From NCBI RefSeq assembly GCF_006438965.1, contig NZ_RCZM01000001.1:745097-809096 (forward strand): a stretch of 64,000 nucleotides of DNA. Direction: 5' to 3'. This DNA comes from Pedococcus bigeumensis. GTDB lineage: Bacteria; Actinomycetota; Actinomycetes; Actinomycetales; Dermatophilaceae. Both the position numbers and the translations under genes were made by a program. Shown here one piece after another: positions 26,074 to 34,774 of the stretch. The notes under the pieces are model-generated. The model worked only from the letters and a program-made list of their open reading frames with translations. It did not search any database and had not been told where the DNA came from. Position 1 is the stretch's first letter. The number at the start of each line of letters is the position of its first letter.

Positions 26074-26453
26074 CACGACCCGGTTCCTGCGTGGCGGCTC
26101 AGGAAGAGGGAGACCAGCTCGTCGTGCTCGGCCGCGGTGGCTCCGGACAGCTCGAGCACGTCGCCGTCCACCTCGACTCGGATGCTCCTGGGAGTCTCGT
26201 GGCCGCGGTCCAGCCAGGCTCGTACGGCAGTGATCACGGCGGTCAGCCCGCCGGAGCCCATCAGTGCCACGGCCAGGGTGCCGACGGTCGATGCGTCGCC
26301 ACGGGCGCCTGGGGGACCTGGCTGGGACGGGCCAGGCTGCACCTCGGTGCCGTCGAGCTGGCGCAGCTCGTCGCGCAGCATTCGGCTCAGCTGGTCGAGC
26401 CTGGTCTGGTCGGACCCGCTCTCGGCCAGGGTGAGGTGAACTGTGGGCTCCAT
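26073..26453 (-). CDS. EACC1-like (effector-associated constant component) protein
   Basis: Protein of 126 residues. It has a short helical start, a Pro/Gly linker (40-52), the hydrophobic segment TVGTLAVALMGSGGLTAVIT (56-75) followed by AVRAWLDR, then a two-strand tail SIRVEVDGDVLELSG. This layout is that of the EACC1 domain, described as a small partner coded just before caspase or protease effectors in bacterial conflict systems. ATG 26453 is chosen over an upstream ATG because GGGAGG sits about 8 nt before it. The stop overlaps the caspase ATG (TGATG). Diverges from recA. Confidence 0.75.
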   Translation of the reverse strand: MEPTVHLTLAESGSDQTRLDQLSRMLRDELRQLDGTEVQPGPSQPGPPGARGDASTVGTLAVALMGSGGLTAVITAVRAWLDRGHETPRSIRVEVDGDVLELSGATAAEHDELVSLFLSRHAGTGS

Positions 26454-26466
26454 CGGCCCGCCTCCC

Positions 26467-26487
26467 GGCACGTGTTGCGGCACGTGT
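26467..26487 (-). repeat. Tandem ACACGTGCC sites before the EACC1-like gene
   Basis: Read leftwards, ACACGTGCC occurs twice with a 12-bp period, each containing the palindrome CACGTG, 15-35 bp before the start codon. It could be a regulator site for the caspase operon. No regulator known. Confidence 0.45.
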
Positions 26488-26559
26488 CCTGCCCGTTCCC
26501 TGCACCCAAAATGCTACTGCTGGTCGGCCCTCGGCGTGTCGCGTGTCGAATTCCCGATT

Positions 26560-26575
26560 TCGAACAGGTGTTCGG
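26560..26575. promoter_or_regulatory. LexA (SOS) box between the caspase operon and recA
   Basis: TCGAACAGGTGTTCGG fits the actinobacterial SOS box CGAAC-N4-GTTCG exactly. It is 163 bp before recA and 107 bp before the EACC1-like gene, so LexA bound here could affect both directions. Confidence 0.88.
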
Positions 26576-26641
26576 TATGTTCGTCCACAGGTGGAACCAC
26601 CACAGACCACCGTCCACAGGCCGCGAGAGCGTCCCGGGCGG

Positions 26642-26664
26642 CTGTCGGTGCCGACACCTAGCGT
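26642..26664 (+). promoter_or_regulatory. RecA-independent (PafBC-type) promoter of recA
   Basis: CTGTCGGTG, 8 nt, TAGCGT: matches the mycobacterial/streptomycete recA-NDp consensus TTGTCRGTG-N8-TANNNT in all but the first base. Transcription would start near 26671, leaving a leader of about 67 nt. Together with the LexA box this gives recA the two-promoter control known from mycobacteria. Confidence 0.8.
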
Positions 26665-26737
26665 CTGACCCGACAAGCAGAACTGCTGCCCGAGGGTCGA
26701 AGGCAGGCGCGCCCGACTCGAAGCGAAAGAAGGAACG

Positions 26738-27808
26738 GTGGCCAGAATGGCTGGAGCGGTAACACCAACTGTGGACCAGAAGGCAAAGTCCCTCGACAGC
26801 GTGATGGGGCAGATCGAGAAGTCGTTCGGCAAGGGTGCAGTCATGCGCCTCGGCGACGACGTCCGACCGCCCATCGACGTCATCCCCACCGGCTCGATCG
26901 CGCTCGATGTCGCGCTCGGTATCGGTGGCCTCCCGCGCGGCCGCGTCGTGGAGATCTACGGCCCGGAGTCCTCCGGCAAGACGACGGTCGCCCTGCACGC
27001 GGTGGCCAGCGCACAGAAGGCCGGCGGTATCGCGGCGTTCATCGACGCCGAGCACGCGCTCGACCCCGACTACGCCAAGAAGCTCGGGGTCGACACCGAC
27101 GCGCTCCTCGTCAGCCAGCCCGACACGGGTGAGCAGGCGCTCGAGATCGCCGACATGCTGATCCGCTCGGGCGCCATCGACATCATCGTGATCGACTCCG
27201 TGGCCGCGCTCGTGCCACGCGCCGAGATCGAGGGCGAGATGGGTGACAGCCACGTCGGTCTCCAGGCCCGCCTGATGTCGCAGGCCCTGCGCAAGCTCAC
27301 CGGTGCCCTCAACAACACCGGCACGACGGCCATCTTCATCAACCAGCTGCGCGAGAAGATCGGCGTCATGTTCGGCTCGCCCGAGACGACGACGGGTGGC
27401 AAGGCGCTGAAGTTCTACGCCTCCGTCCGCCTGGACGTCCGTCGCATCGAGACCCTCAAGGACGGCAGCGAGCCGGTCGGCAACCGCACCCGGGTCAAGG
27501 TCGTCAAGAACAAGGTGGCCCCACCGTTCAAGCAGGCCGAGTTCGACATCCTCTACGGCCAGGGCATCTCCCGTGAGGGTGGGCTCATCGACATGGGAGT
27601 CGAGCAGGGCTTCGTCCGCAAGGCCGGCGCCTGGTACACGTACGAGGGTGACCAGCTGGGGCAGGGCAAGGAGAACGCCCGGCAGTTCCTCAAGGACAAC
27701 CCCGACCTCGGCAACGAGATCGAGAAGAAGATCAAGGAAAAGCTGGGGATCGGCCCACAGGTCGACAAGCCGGCTGACGCGATTCCCGAGGTGCCGGTCG
27801 AGTTCTGA
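26738..27808 (+). CDS. recA: Recombinase A
   Basis: RecA of 356 residues, the strand-exchange and LexA-coprotease protein. Walker [10 protein letters not shown] at about 70-78, the MAW-type segment, the LexA-binding Q-rich loop 2 and [20 protein letters not shown] are all conserved. No intein interrupts it. GTG 26738 is the first start in frame, with AAGGA close upstream; ATG 26747 is an alternative three codons in. recX follows 35 bp downstream. Upstream control is by a LexA box and a PafBC-type promoter. Confidence 0.98.
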   Translation: MARMAGAVTPTVDQKAKSLDSVMGQIEKSFGKGAVMRLGDDVRPPIDVIPTGSIALDVALGIGGLPRGRVVEIYGPESSGKTTVALHAVASAQKAGGIAAFIDAEHALDPDYAKKLGVDTDALLVSQPDTGEQALEIADMLIRSGAIDIIVIDSVAALVPRAEIEGEMGDSHVGLQARLMSQALRKLTGALNNTGTTAIFINQLREKIGVMFGSPETTTGGKALKFYASVRLDVRRIETLKDGSEPVGNRTRVKVVKNKVAPPFKQAEFDILYGQGISREGGLIDMGVEQGFVRKAGAWYTYEGDQLGQGKENARQFLKDNPDLGNEIEKKIKEKLGIGPQVDKPADAIPEVPVEF

Positions 27809-27843
27809 GCCACTGGTTCGAGCGACCCACCACTGATCTCGCA

Positions 27844-28485
27844 ATGACTGATCGACACGCCGCAGCCAGGGCAGCCTTCGAGGCGGCCCTGGCTGCGACG
27901 TCGGCCCCCGCTGACGAACCGAACCCGAGGCAGGCGCGCCCGCGGGCCTGGCAGCCCATCCCGGGCGACCCCGAGGCCGACCTCCAGACGAGCGACAACG
28001 AGCCCGACGCCTATGACGTGGCGCGGCAGATCGTGCTGCGCCAGCTGGCCATGTCGCCCAAGAGCCGTCAGCAGCTCCTCGACAAGCTCCGCACCCGCAA
28101 CTGCCCCGACGACGTCGCCGAGGCCGTCCTCGACCGGATGACTGCCGTCGGGCTGGTGGACGACGTGGCCTACGCGGGAATGCTCGTGCGGTCCCAGCAG
28201 GCCGGACGCGGGCTGGCCAAGCGAGCGCTGGCGCGTGAGCTGCGCACCAAGGGGGTCGACGACGAGACGGCGCGGGCGACCCTCGAGTCGATCGACCCTG
28301 AGGGTGAGCGCGACCGTGCCGCGCAGCTCGTGGCCAAGAAGCTCAGGTCGATGCATGGGCTCGAGCCGCTGGTGCAGAAGCGGCGCCTCGCCGGCATGCT
28401 CGCCCGCAAGGGCTACCCGGCGGACCTGGCGATGGCCGTCATCCGCGAGGCCATCGCCGGGGCGCCGGAGCACCAGCGGGACTGA
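27844..28485 (+). CDS. recX: Regulatory protein RecX
   Basis: Helical RecA modulator of 213 residues. Tandem RecX three-helix repeats run from about residue 55: AYDVARQIVLRQLAMSPKSRQQLLDKL, then FVDD-like GLVDDVAYAGMLVRSQQAGRGLAKRALARELRTKG, and a third repeat ending KGYPADLAMAVIREAI. The first 50 residues are a non-conserved Pro-rich leader. It binds RecA filaments and limits recombination. Co-transcribed with recA (35-bp gap) and followed by a hairpin. Confidence 0.93.
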   Translation: MTDRHAAARAAFEAALAATSAPADEPNPRQARPRAWQPIPGDPEADLQTSDNEPDAYDVARQIVLRQLAMSPKSRQQLLDKLRTRNCPDDVAEAVLDRMTAVGLVDDVAYAGMLVRSQQAGRGLAKRALARELRTKGVDDETARATLESIDPEGERDRAAQLVAKKLRSMHGLEPLVQKRRLAGMLARKGYPADLAMAVIREAIAGAPEHQRD

Positions 28486-28486
28486 C

Positions 28487-28513
28487 GGGGACCCTCAAAA
28501 CCCCGGGTTCCCC
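28487..28513 (+). terminator. Hairpin after recX
   Basis: GGGGACCC (28487-28494) pairs with GGGTTCCCC (28505-28513), with one bulged T and a 10-nt loop, directly after the recX stop. Likely end of the recA-recX transcript. Confidence 0.55.
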
Positions 28514-28560
28514 ACCGTCCGGCTCCGGCCTCCTGGGGGGGCGCGTCATCGCATTTCTTG

Positions 28561-28609
28561 ATCACTGTAAATGAAGACCTTTGCAAGTGATGTAGTCTTC
28601 ATGTAGAAG
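28561..28609 (+). promoter_or_regulatory. Promoter and nested operators of the ArsR-SulP operon
   Basis: A locally AT-rich stretch. TTGCAA (28581-28586) and TAGAAG (28604-28609), 17 nt apart, could be -35 and -10. Two inverted repeats overlap them: ATCACT 28561-28566 with AGTGAT 28586-28591, and ATGAAGAC 28571-28578 with GTCTTCAT 28595-28602. They are good candidates for ArsR binding. Confidence 0.6.
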
Positions 28610-28660
28610 GTCCACACGTGAGGACCGGCCGAGACATGCGACTTCCCGACAGGCAGATTG

Positions 28661-28996
28661 ATGCGCGTTCCGCTCTACCAAGCCAAGGCCGAGTTCTTCA
28701 AGACGCTCGGCCATCCCGCGCGGATCCGGATCCTGGAGCTGCTCTCCGAGCGCGACCACGCCGTGCACGAGATGCTCGGGAAGATCGCCATCGAGCCCAG
28801 CAACCTCAGCCAGCAGCTTGCCGTGCTGCGCCGAGCTGGACTCGTCCTTTCGCAGCGGCATGCGGGGGAGGTCGTCTACTCGGTGAGTGTGCCGGAGGTC
28901 CGCGACCTGCTGCTCGCCGCTCGCCAGATCCTCTCCGGGGTCCTCGCGTCGCAAGGCGCGCTGGAAGCCGAGCTGTCCCAGTCCGCGCCTCAGTGA
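28661..28996 (+). CDS. ArsR-family winged-helix repressor
   Basis: Regulator of 111 residues. ArsR winged helix: AEFFKTLGHPARIRILELLSERDHAVHEML, recognition helix EPSNLSQQLAVLRRAGLV, and wing SQRHAGEVVYSV. No cysteine metal site (ELCVCDL) is present, so it is not a classical arsenic sensor. ATG 28661 follows a TTG that could also start. The stop overlaps the SulP GTG by 4 bp, so the repressor and transporter are coupled and probably autoregulated through the inverted repeats upstream. Confidence 0.88.
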   Translation: MRVPLYQAKAEFFKTLGHPARIRILELLSERDHAVHEMLGKIAIEPSNLSQQLAVLRRAGLVLSQRHAGEVVYSVSVPEVRDLLLAARQILSGVLASQGALEAELSQSAPQ

Positions 28997-30708
28997 GTAC
29001 CGCGCAGCGCGCGGGGTCCTCGCCCGCAGCCCGCACGACCAGCTTGCGCGAGTTCTTGGAACGGACCGTGCACCTCCTTCCGCGGAGAGCGGACTGGATG
29101 GGTGGGCGACCGGTACGTGATCTGACTGCTGGCCTCATGGTCGGACTGGTCGCCTTACCCCTCGCCCTGGGGTTCGGTGCCAGCTCGGGGCTTGGCGCGG
29201 GCGCCGGATTGGTGACCGCGGTCGTTGCCGGAGCTGTCGCTGCGGTGTTCGGTGGAAGCCGGGTCCAGGTCAGTGGCCCCACCGGTGCCATGACGGTCGT
29301 GCTCGTTCCCATCGTCGCCACTCACGGAGCCGACGGGGTCCTCGTGGTCGGCCTGCTCGCTGGTGCCGTTCTGGTCGGACTCGCCTACCTCGGTGCTGGT
29401 CGGTTCATCCGTTACGTGCCGGTCCCCGTCGTGGAGGGCTTCACCCTCGGAATCGCTGCCATCATCGCGCTCCAGCAGTTGCCCTCGGCGCTCGGAGTGA
29501 GAGTCCACGCCGACAAGGTGCTCGTCTTGGCTGCCCGTGCGGCGGCGGCGTGGGTGCGGGCCCCGATGTGGGCGCCCCTGATGGTCGCCGTCGGGGTCGG
29601 GACGGCAGTCCTGCTGCTGGTCCGGCTGCGGCCCGCCCTCCCCGGGTCGCTCATCGCCGTGGTCGCCGCAACGCTCGGCAATGCCGCCTTCGGCTGGGGT
29701 GCCGCGCCCATCGGGAGCATCCCCTCGGGGTTGCCTGTCCCTTCCTTGCCGGGCGTTCCGCTCGGTGACATAGGCGCGCTGGTCCTGCCGGCAATCGCCG
29801 TGGCAGCGTTGGCGGCGCTCGAGAGCCTGCTCTCCGCCACCGTCGCCGACGGAATGAGCGTCGGTCGGCGACATGACTCCAACCGGGAGCTCTTCGGGCA
29901 AGGCGTGGCCAACCTCGTCGCACCGCTGTTCGGCGGCATCCCCGCGACGGCGGCCATCGCCCGCACGGCCGTCAACGTCCGGGCGGGTGCGACGTCGCGG
30001 CTCGCTGCGCTCACCCACTCGCTCGTGCTCCTCCTCGTCGCAGTGGCCGCCGCCCGCTGGGTCGCCGACATCCCACTGGCCGCACTCGCCGGCGTGCTCA
30101 TCGCCACCGCTATCCAGATGGTCAGGGTGTCCAGCTTGCGCGCGCTCCTGCGCTCCACCCGGGGGGATGGCGTGGTCCTGGTCCTCACCGCTGTGGCGAC
30201 TGTCACCTTCGACCTCGTGACGGCCGTGCTCGTCGGACTTGTCATGGCTGGGTTCTTCGCCCTTCAGCAGACTGCCCGGGCGGCCCGGGTGGAAGAAGTC
30301 CCGCTGGAGGCGGGCGACCACACCGACGAGGAGCGTCGCCTGCTCGACGAGCACATCGTCGCCTACCGGATCGACGGGCCTCTCTTCTTCGCCGCTGCAC
30401 ACGACTTTCTCCTCGGGCTGGCAGACGTCACGACGGTGCGCGTCGTGGTGCTGCGCATGTCTCGCATCACGGCGATCGATGCCACGGGTGCCAGCGTCCT
30501 CGCCGACACCATCAGCCGCCTGGAGGGCCGGAACGTGACCGTGTTGCTGTCGGGCGTCCAGGCGCACCATGAGCGGGTGCTGCAGGAGCTCGGCGTCTAC
30601 GGTCACCTCGCCCACGAGCGGCACCTCTTCGCCACAACTCCCGAAGCGATTGCCCATGCGCGCCTGCACGCCGCCAGGGTGACGCACAGCCCGCCCGTGG
30701 GGCCGTGA
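28993..30708 (+). CDS. SulP-family anion transporter with STAS domain
   Basis: Transporter of 571 residues. About eleven membrane helices follow DLTAGLMVGLVALPLALGFGASSG, the SulP signature; the second hallmark is FGGSRVQVSGPTGAMTVVL. The carboxyl-terminal 110 residues (from about 450) are a STAS domain: VVVLRMSRITAIDATGASVLADTI carries the helix-start Asp-x-Thr/Ser-Gly that is phosphorylated in relatives. Likely substrate is sulfate, bicarbonate or a dicarboxylate. GTG start coupled to the ArsR gene. Confidence 0.9.
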   Translation: MSTAQRAGSSPAARTTSLREFLERTVHLLPRRADWMGGRPVRDLTAGLMVGLVALPLALGFGASSGLGAGAGLVTAVVAGAVAAVFGGSRVQVSGPTGAMTVVLVPIVATHGADGVLVVGLLAGAVLVGLAYLGAGRFIRYVPVPVVEGFTLGIAAIIALQQLPSALGVRVHADKVLVLAARAAAAWVRAPMWAPLMVAVGVGTAVLLLVRLRPALPGSLIAVVAATLGNAAFGWGAAPIGSIPSGLPVPSLPGVPLGDIGALVLPAIAVAALAALESLLSATVADGMSVGRRHDSNRELFGQGVANLVAPLFGGIPATAAIARTAVNVRAGATSRLAALTHSLVLLLVAVAAARWVADIPLAALAGVLIATAIQMVRVSSLRALLRSTRGDGVVLVLTAVATVTFDLVTAVLVGLVMAGFFALQQTARAARVEEVPLEAGDHTDEERRLLDEHIVAYRIDGPLFFAAAHDFLLGLADVTTVRVVVLRMSRITAIDATGASVLADTISRLEGRNVTVLLSGVQAHHERVLQELGVYGHLAHERHLFATTPEAIAHARLHAARVTHSPPVGP

Positions 30709-30762
30709 GCCTGGGATCAGGCGGCATACGTGGTCGGGCGGAGCACGTACTCTTGGCCTGCG

Positions 30763-32283
30763 ATGAGTACCACCACCACAGCACCCAGGACCTACGACGT
30801 CCGCACGCACGGCTGCCAGATGAACGTGCACGACTCCGAGCGGCTTGCCGGCCTGCTCGAGACGGCTGGCTACGTCGACGTCAACAGCCTGCCCGCGACG
30901 GCCCGACCGGAGGCGGCCGACGTCGTCGTCTTCAACACCTGCGCGGTGCGCGAGAACGCGGACAACAAGCTCTACGGCAACCTCGGCCAGCTGCGGCCCG
31001 CCAAGACCCGCAACCCCGACATGCAGATCGCGGTCGGCGGCTGCATGGCGCAGAAGGACCGCTCCACCATCGTGCAGCGGGCTCCTTGGGTGGATGTGGT
31101 CTTCGGGACCAACAACATCGGCAGCCTGCCGGCCCTGCTCGACCGGGCCCGCCACAACAAGCGCGCCGAGGTCGAGATCCTCGAGAGCCTCGAGGTCTTC
31201 CCCAGCACCCTGCCGACGCGCCGCGACTCGGCCTACGCCGGCTGGGTGTCGATCTCGGTGGGCTGCAACAACACCTGCACGTTCTGCATCGTTCCGAGCC
31301 TGCGCGGCAAGGAGGCCGACCGTCGGCCCGGTGACGTCCTCGCCGAGATCAAGGCGCTCGTCGAGCAGGGGGTTGTCGAGATCACCCTGCTCGGGCAGAA
31401 CGTCAACACCTACGGCGTCGAGTTCGGCGACCGGTTCGCGTTCGGCAAGCTGTTGCGCGCCTGCGGCGAGGTCGACGGACTCGAGCGGGTCCGGTTCACC
31501 AGTCCGCACCCGGCGGCCTTCACCGACGACGTCATCGCGGCGATGGCCGAGACGCCCAACGTGATGCCGAGCCTGCACATGCCGCTGCAGTCGGGATCGG
31601 ACCGCATCCTCAAGGCGATGCGACGCTCCTACCGCAGCGAGAAGTTCCTCGGGATCATCGACCGGGTGCGCGCGCAGATCCCTGACGCCGCGATCACGAC
31701 CGACATCATCGTGGGATTCCCGGGCGAGACCGAGGCGGACTTCGAGGAGACGCTGCGGGTGGTGCGCGAGTCGCGGTTTGCGAGCGCGTTCACCTTCCAG
31801 TACTCCATCCGTGCGGGCACGCCGGCCGCCACCATGCCGGACCAGCTGCCGAAGGCCGTCGTCCAGGAGCGCTACATGCGACTCCTCGCCGCGCAGGAGG
31901 AGATCTCCTGGGCCGAGAACCGCACCGTCGAGAGGCGCGACGTCGAGGTCCTCGTAGCCACCGGCGAAGGCCGCAAGGACACCGCGACCCACCGCCTCTC
32001 CGGTCGGGCGCGCGACAACCGGTTGGTGCACTTCGCCGTCCCCGATGGCGCCGAGCGGCCTCGCCCCGGCGACATGGTCACCGTCGGTGTCACCTACGGC
32101 GCACCGCACCACCTCGTCGCCGACGCAGCTCTGGAGGGCGGCGCCTACGCCGTGCGGCGCACCGCCGGCGGTGACGCGTGGGCCTCGCTGCAGGACGCTC
32201 CCGTCCCGGGCAAGCCCGGAGTCTCCCTGGGTATGCCGGGTGTGGGCCGCCCCGCGTCCGTTGCCGCCCCGTCCTGCGGCTGA
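30763..32283 (+). CDS. miaB: tRNA-2-methylthio-N6-dimethylallyladenosine synthase MiaB
   Basis: Methylthiotransferase of 506 residues that converts i6A37 to ms2i6A37 in tRNA, acting after MiaA, coded 0.7 kb downstream. MTTase cysteines are in HGCQMN, NTCAVRE and VGGCMAQ. The radical-SAM cluster is C168-x3-C172-x2-C175 (GCNNTCTFC). TRAM domain near 400-460, then a low-complexity tail of about 40 residues. ATG 30763 begins at the conserved start; the longer frame adds eleven residues without support. Confidence 0.96.
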   Translation: MSTTTTAPRTYDVRTHGCQMNVHDSERLAGLLETAGYVDVNSLPATARPEAADVVVFNTCAVRENADNKLYGNLGQLRPAKTRNPDMQIAVGGCMAQKDRSTIVQRAPWVDVVFGTNNIGSLPALLDRARHNKRAEVEILESLEVFPSTLPTRRDSAYAGWVSISVGCNNTCTFCIVPSLRGKEADRRPGDVLAEIKALVEQGVVEITLLGQNVNTYGVEFGDRFAFGKLLRACGEVDGLERVRFTSPHPAAFTDDVIAAMAETPNVMPSLHMPLQSGSDRILKAMRRSYRSEKFLGIIDRVRAQIPDAAITTDIIVGFPGETEADFEETLRVVRESRFASAFTFQYSIRAGTPAATMPDQLPKAVVQERYMRLLAAQEEISWAENRTVERRDVEVLVATGEGRKDTATHRLSGRARDNRLVHFAVPDGAERPRPGDMVTVGVTYGAPHHLVADAALEGGAYAVRRTAGGDAWASLQDAPVPGKPGVSLGMPGVGRPASVAAPSCG

Positions 32284-32337
32284 GCTACCAGCCCCCGAGA
32301 TCGCGCACGGGGCAACGGGTCTGAAAGACTCCCGGCC

Positions 32338-32958
32338 ATGACCGTCCGTCCCATCGTCATCACCGGGGAGCCCGTGCTCCACCGCCGAGCCGACTCCGTG
32401 GAGAAGTTCGACGACGACCTCCGCAGCCTCGTCGCGGACATGTTCGACACCATGGACGCTGCCAACGGCGTCGGGTTGGCTGCTCCCCAGATCGGTGTCG
32501 GCCTGCGTGTCTTCACCTGGCAGATGGACAACGAGGACGGTGTTCCCGCTCGCGGGGCCATCGTGAACCCCTATGTCACCTCGGCCAAGGCCTCCCTCGA
32601 GGAGCCCGACCCGCACGACGAGGCCGAGGGCTGCCTCTCGGTCCCCGGCGAGAGCTTCCCGCTCAAGCGCGGTGAGACGGCGACGATCACCGGGTTCGAC
32701 GTCGTGGGGGCGGAGCTGTCGTTCGAGGCGACCGGGTGGTTCGCCCGCTGCATGCAGCACGAGTACGACCACCTCAACGGCTTCCTCTACGTCGACCGGC
32801 TCAACGAACGCTGGGGCAAGAAGGCCCGCAAGGCGGTCAAGAAGGCGGGGTGGGGCAAGCCCGGCTTCACCTGGCTCCCGGGCGTGGACCCGGACCCGTT
32901 CGGCCACGACCTGGACCCCGACAGCGAGAACTGGCACGACCACGAGCACGACCTGTGA
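32338..32958 (+). CDS. def: Peptide deformylase
   Basis: Removes the formyl group from nascent proteins. 206 residues. The three motifs are GVGLAAPQIG (about 43-52), EGCLSVPG (Cys99) and QHEYDHLNG (His141, Glu142, His145), giving the metal site. A carboxyl-terminal extension of about 45 residues (KKARKAVKKAGWGKPG, then DPFGHDLDPDSENWHDHEHDL) is basic first and His/Asp-rich at the end; it may bind metal. Placed between miaB and miaA, 4 bp before miaA. Confidence 0.96.
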   Translation: MTVRPIVITGEPVLHRRADSVEKFDDDLRSLVADMFDTMDAANGVGLAAPQIGVGLRVFTWQMDNEDGVPARGAIVNPYVTSAKASLEEPDPHDEAEGCLSVPGESFPLKRGETATITGFDVVGAELSFEATGWFARCMQHEYDHLNGFLYVDRLNERWGKKARKAVKKAGWGKPGFTWLPGVDPDPFGHDLDPDSENWHDHEHDL

Positions 32959-32962
32959 CCCG

Positions 32963-33895
32963 ATGACGACGCCCCTCATCGTCGTCGTCGTCGGGCCCAC
33001 CGCGACCGGCAAGTCGGACCTCGCGCTCGACCTCGCCGAAGCCATCGGTGGCGAGGTGGTCGGCGCCGACGCCAGCCAGCTGTACCGCGGTATGGACATC
33101 GGCACGGCCAAGGTCCCGCTTGCCGAGCGACGCGGCATACCGCACCACCAGCTCGACGTGCTGGACGTGACCGAGGAAGCCAACATCGCCGCCTACCAGG
33201 GGTCGTCGCGAGCCGACTTCGCCGCGATCCAGGACCGCGGCCACCATCCGGTCCTGGCCGGTGGGTCCGGCCTCTACGTGCGCGCCGCCCTCGACGTCCT
33301 CGAGATCCCGCCCACCGACCCGGACGTGCGTGCCCGGCTCGAAGCCGAGGCGAACGCCGCAGGGACAGCGGCGACCTTCGCCCGCCTGGAACAGCTCGAC
33401 CCCGAGGCGGCACGAGCGATGGAGCCGGCCAACGTCCGGCGCATCGTGCGCGCCCTCGAGGTCATCGAGCTCACCGGACGACCGTTCTCGGCGACCATGC
33501 CGACCCGCACCCACGTGCAGCCCACGGTGGTGGTCGGCCTGCGCATGCCGCGAGCGCGCCTCGACGAGCGCATCACGGCCCGGGTGCGTCGCATGTGGGA
33601 GCAGGGCCTCGTTGCGGAGGTGCGCCACCTCGAGCCGCTGGGGCTGCGCGAGGGCCGAACGGCCTCACGGGCGCTCGGCTACGCACAGGCCCTCGCCGAG
33701 ATCGACGGGACGCTGACCACCGAGCAGGCGCAGGAGCAGACGACCGCTTTGACCCGACGGCTCGCCCGGCGTCAGGAGTCCTGGTTCAACCCCGACCCGC
33801 GGATCACCTGGCTCGACGCGCTGGCCCCCGACGTGTCCGAGCAGGCGGTGGCGCTGGTCCGGGAGGCGATCAGGGACAATGGCAGACATGGCTGA
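32963..33895 (+). CDS. miaA: tRNA dimethylallyltransferase MiaA
   Basis: Adds the dimethylallyl group to A37 of tRNAs reading UNN codons. 310 residues, normal length. GPTATGKSDLALDLA (P-loop) is at about 10-24, ADASQLYRGMDIGTAK follows, then the AGGSGLYV block and SRALGYAQALAEIDG near 235. ATG 32963 sits 4 bp after def. The carboxyl end overlaps the dapF start. Confidence 0.96.
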   Translation: MTTPLIVVVVGPTATGKSDLALDLAEAIGGEVVGADASQLYRGMDIGTAKVPLAERRGIPHHQLDVLDVTEEANIAAYQGSSRADFAAIQDRGHHPVLAGGSGLYVRAALDVLEIPPTDPDVRARLEAEANAAGTAATFARLEQLDPEAARAMEPANVRRIVRALEVIELTGRPFSATMPTRTHVQPTVVVGLRMPRARLDERITARVRRMWEQGLVAEVRHLEPLGLREGRTASRALGYAQALAEIDGTLTTEQAQEQTTALTRRLARRQESWFNPDPRITWLDALAPDVSEQAVALVREAIRDNGRHG

Positions 33896-34751
33896 CCAGA
33901 CCGCCTTCACCAAGGGCCACGGGACCGAGAACGACTTCGTCCTCGTGCCTGACCTCGAGGGCGTGCGCGAGCTGACTGCTCAGCAGGCTGCCCGGCTCGC
34001 CGACCGCCGCGCCGGAATCGGCGGCGACGGCGTGATCCGCGTCGTACCAACGGCTCTGGCCACCGAAGGTGGCATCCTCGCGCAGGCGCAGGCCGCCCGG
34101 TGGTTCATGGACTACCGCAACGCCGACGGCAGCGTGGCCGAGATGTGTGGCAACGGCACGCGCGTCTTCGCCGCCTACCTGCGACGCGAGGGGCTCGAGA
34201 CGGCCGACGAGTTCGCCATCGCCACGCGGGCCGGCACCAAGCTCGTCCGGTTCGAGTCGCCCGACCTCATCGCGGTCAACCTCGGCCCGTGGCGGCTGGC
34301 CCAGCCTGCGATCGCGGACGAGGAGGGCTTCGACGCGCTGGTCCACCTCGAGGGCCACGAACCCCTGTCGGCACTCAGCCTCGACCTCGGCAACCCGCAC
34401 ACGGTGGTGGCACTGCCGGAGCCGATCAACCTGGATTCCCTTGACCTGCACCGACTTCCGGTCGTGAACCCGGTGCCTCCGCACGGGACGAACGTCGAGT
34501 TCGTCCGTCCGATGGGAGCCGGACACATCCGGATGCGGGTCCACGAGCGCGGGGTGGGGGAGACGCGGTCGTGTGGCACCGGTGCCGCTGCGGCCGCCCT
34601 CGCCACCCGCTTCTGGGCCGGCGACGTCACGGACACCTGGACGGTCGACGTGCCCGGTGGTCGACTCAGGGTGCGGGCGCTGCCCGGCCAGGACGTCGAG
34701 CTCGCGGGCCCCGCGGTCCTGGTGGCCGACGGCACGACCGACCTCGTCTGA
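33879..34751 (+). CDS. dapF: Diaminopimelate epimerase
   Basis: Interconverts LL- and meso-diaminopimelate for lysine and peptidoglycan. 290 residues. Both active-site cysteines are present: Cys90 in MCGNGTR and Cys232 in RSCGTGAAAAA. GNPHTVV and GTNVEFV are also standard. The ATG overlaps miaA by 17 bp; ATG 33888 three codons later is an alternative start. It is convergent with the methyltransferase gene, with a palindromic hairpin between. Confidence 0.96.
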   Translation: MADMADQTAFTKGHGTENDFVLVPDLEGVRELTAQQAARLADRRAGIGGDGVIRVVPTALATEGGILAQAQAARWFMDYRNADGSVAEMCGNGTRVFAAYLRREGLETADEFAIATRAGTKLVRFESPDLIAVNLGPWRLAQPAIADEEGFDALVHLEGHEPLSALSLDLGNPHTVVALPEPINLDSLDLHRLPVVNPVPPHGTNVEFVRPMGAGHIRMRVHERGVGETRSCGTGAAAAALATRFWAGDVTDTWTVDVPGGRLRVRALPGQDVELAGPAVLVADGTTDLV

Positions 34752-34753
34752 CC

Positions 34754-34774
34754 GACCCCGACCCACGTGGGGTC
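34754..34774. terminator. Bidirectional hairpin between dapF and the methyltransferase gene
   Basis: GACCCC (34754-34759) can pair with GGGGTC (34769-34774), and the palindrome CCCACGTGGG (34762-34771) lies inside. It sits between two convergent stops and overlaps the leftward one. Confidence 0.45.

Noticed and set aside
29155-33186. 1343-codon open frame on the minus strand opposite sulP, miaB, def and miaA
   Set aside because: It is a shadow of high-GC codon bias. The plus-strand genes are all clear families, and its translation is His/Asp/Arg/Gly-rich with no domain.
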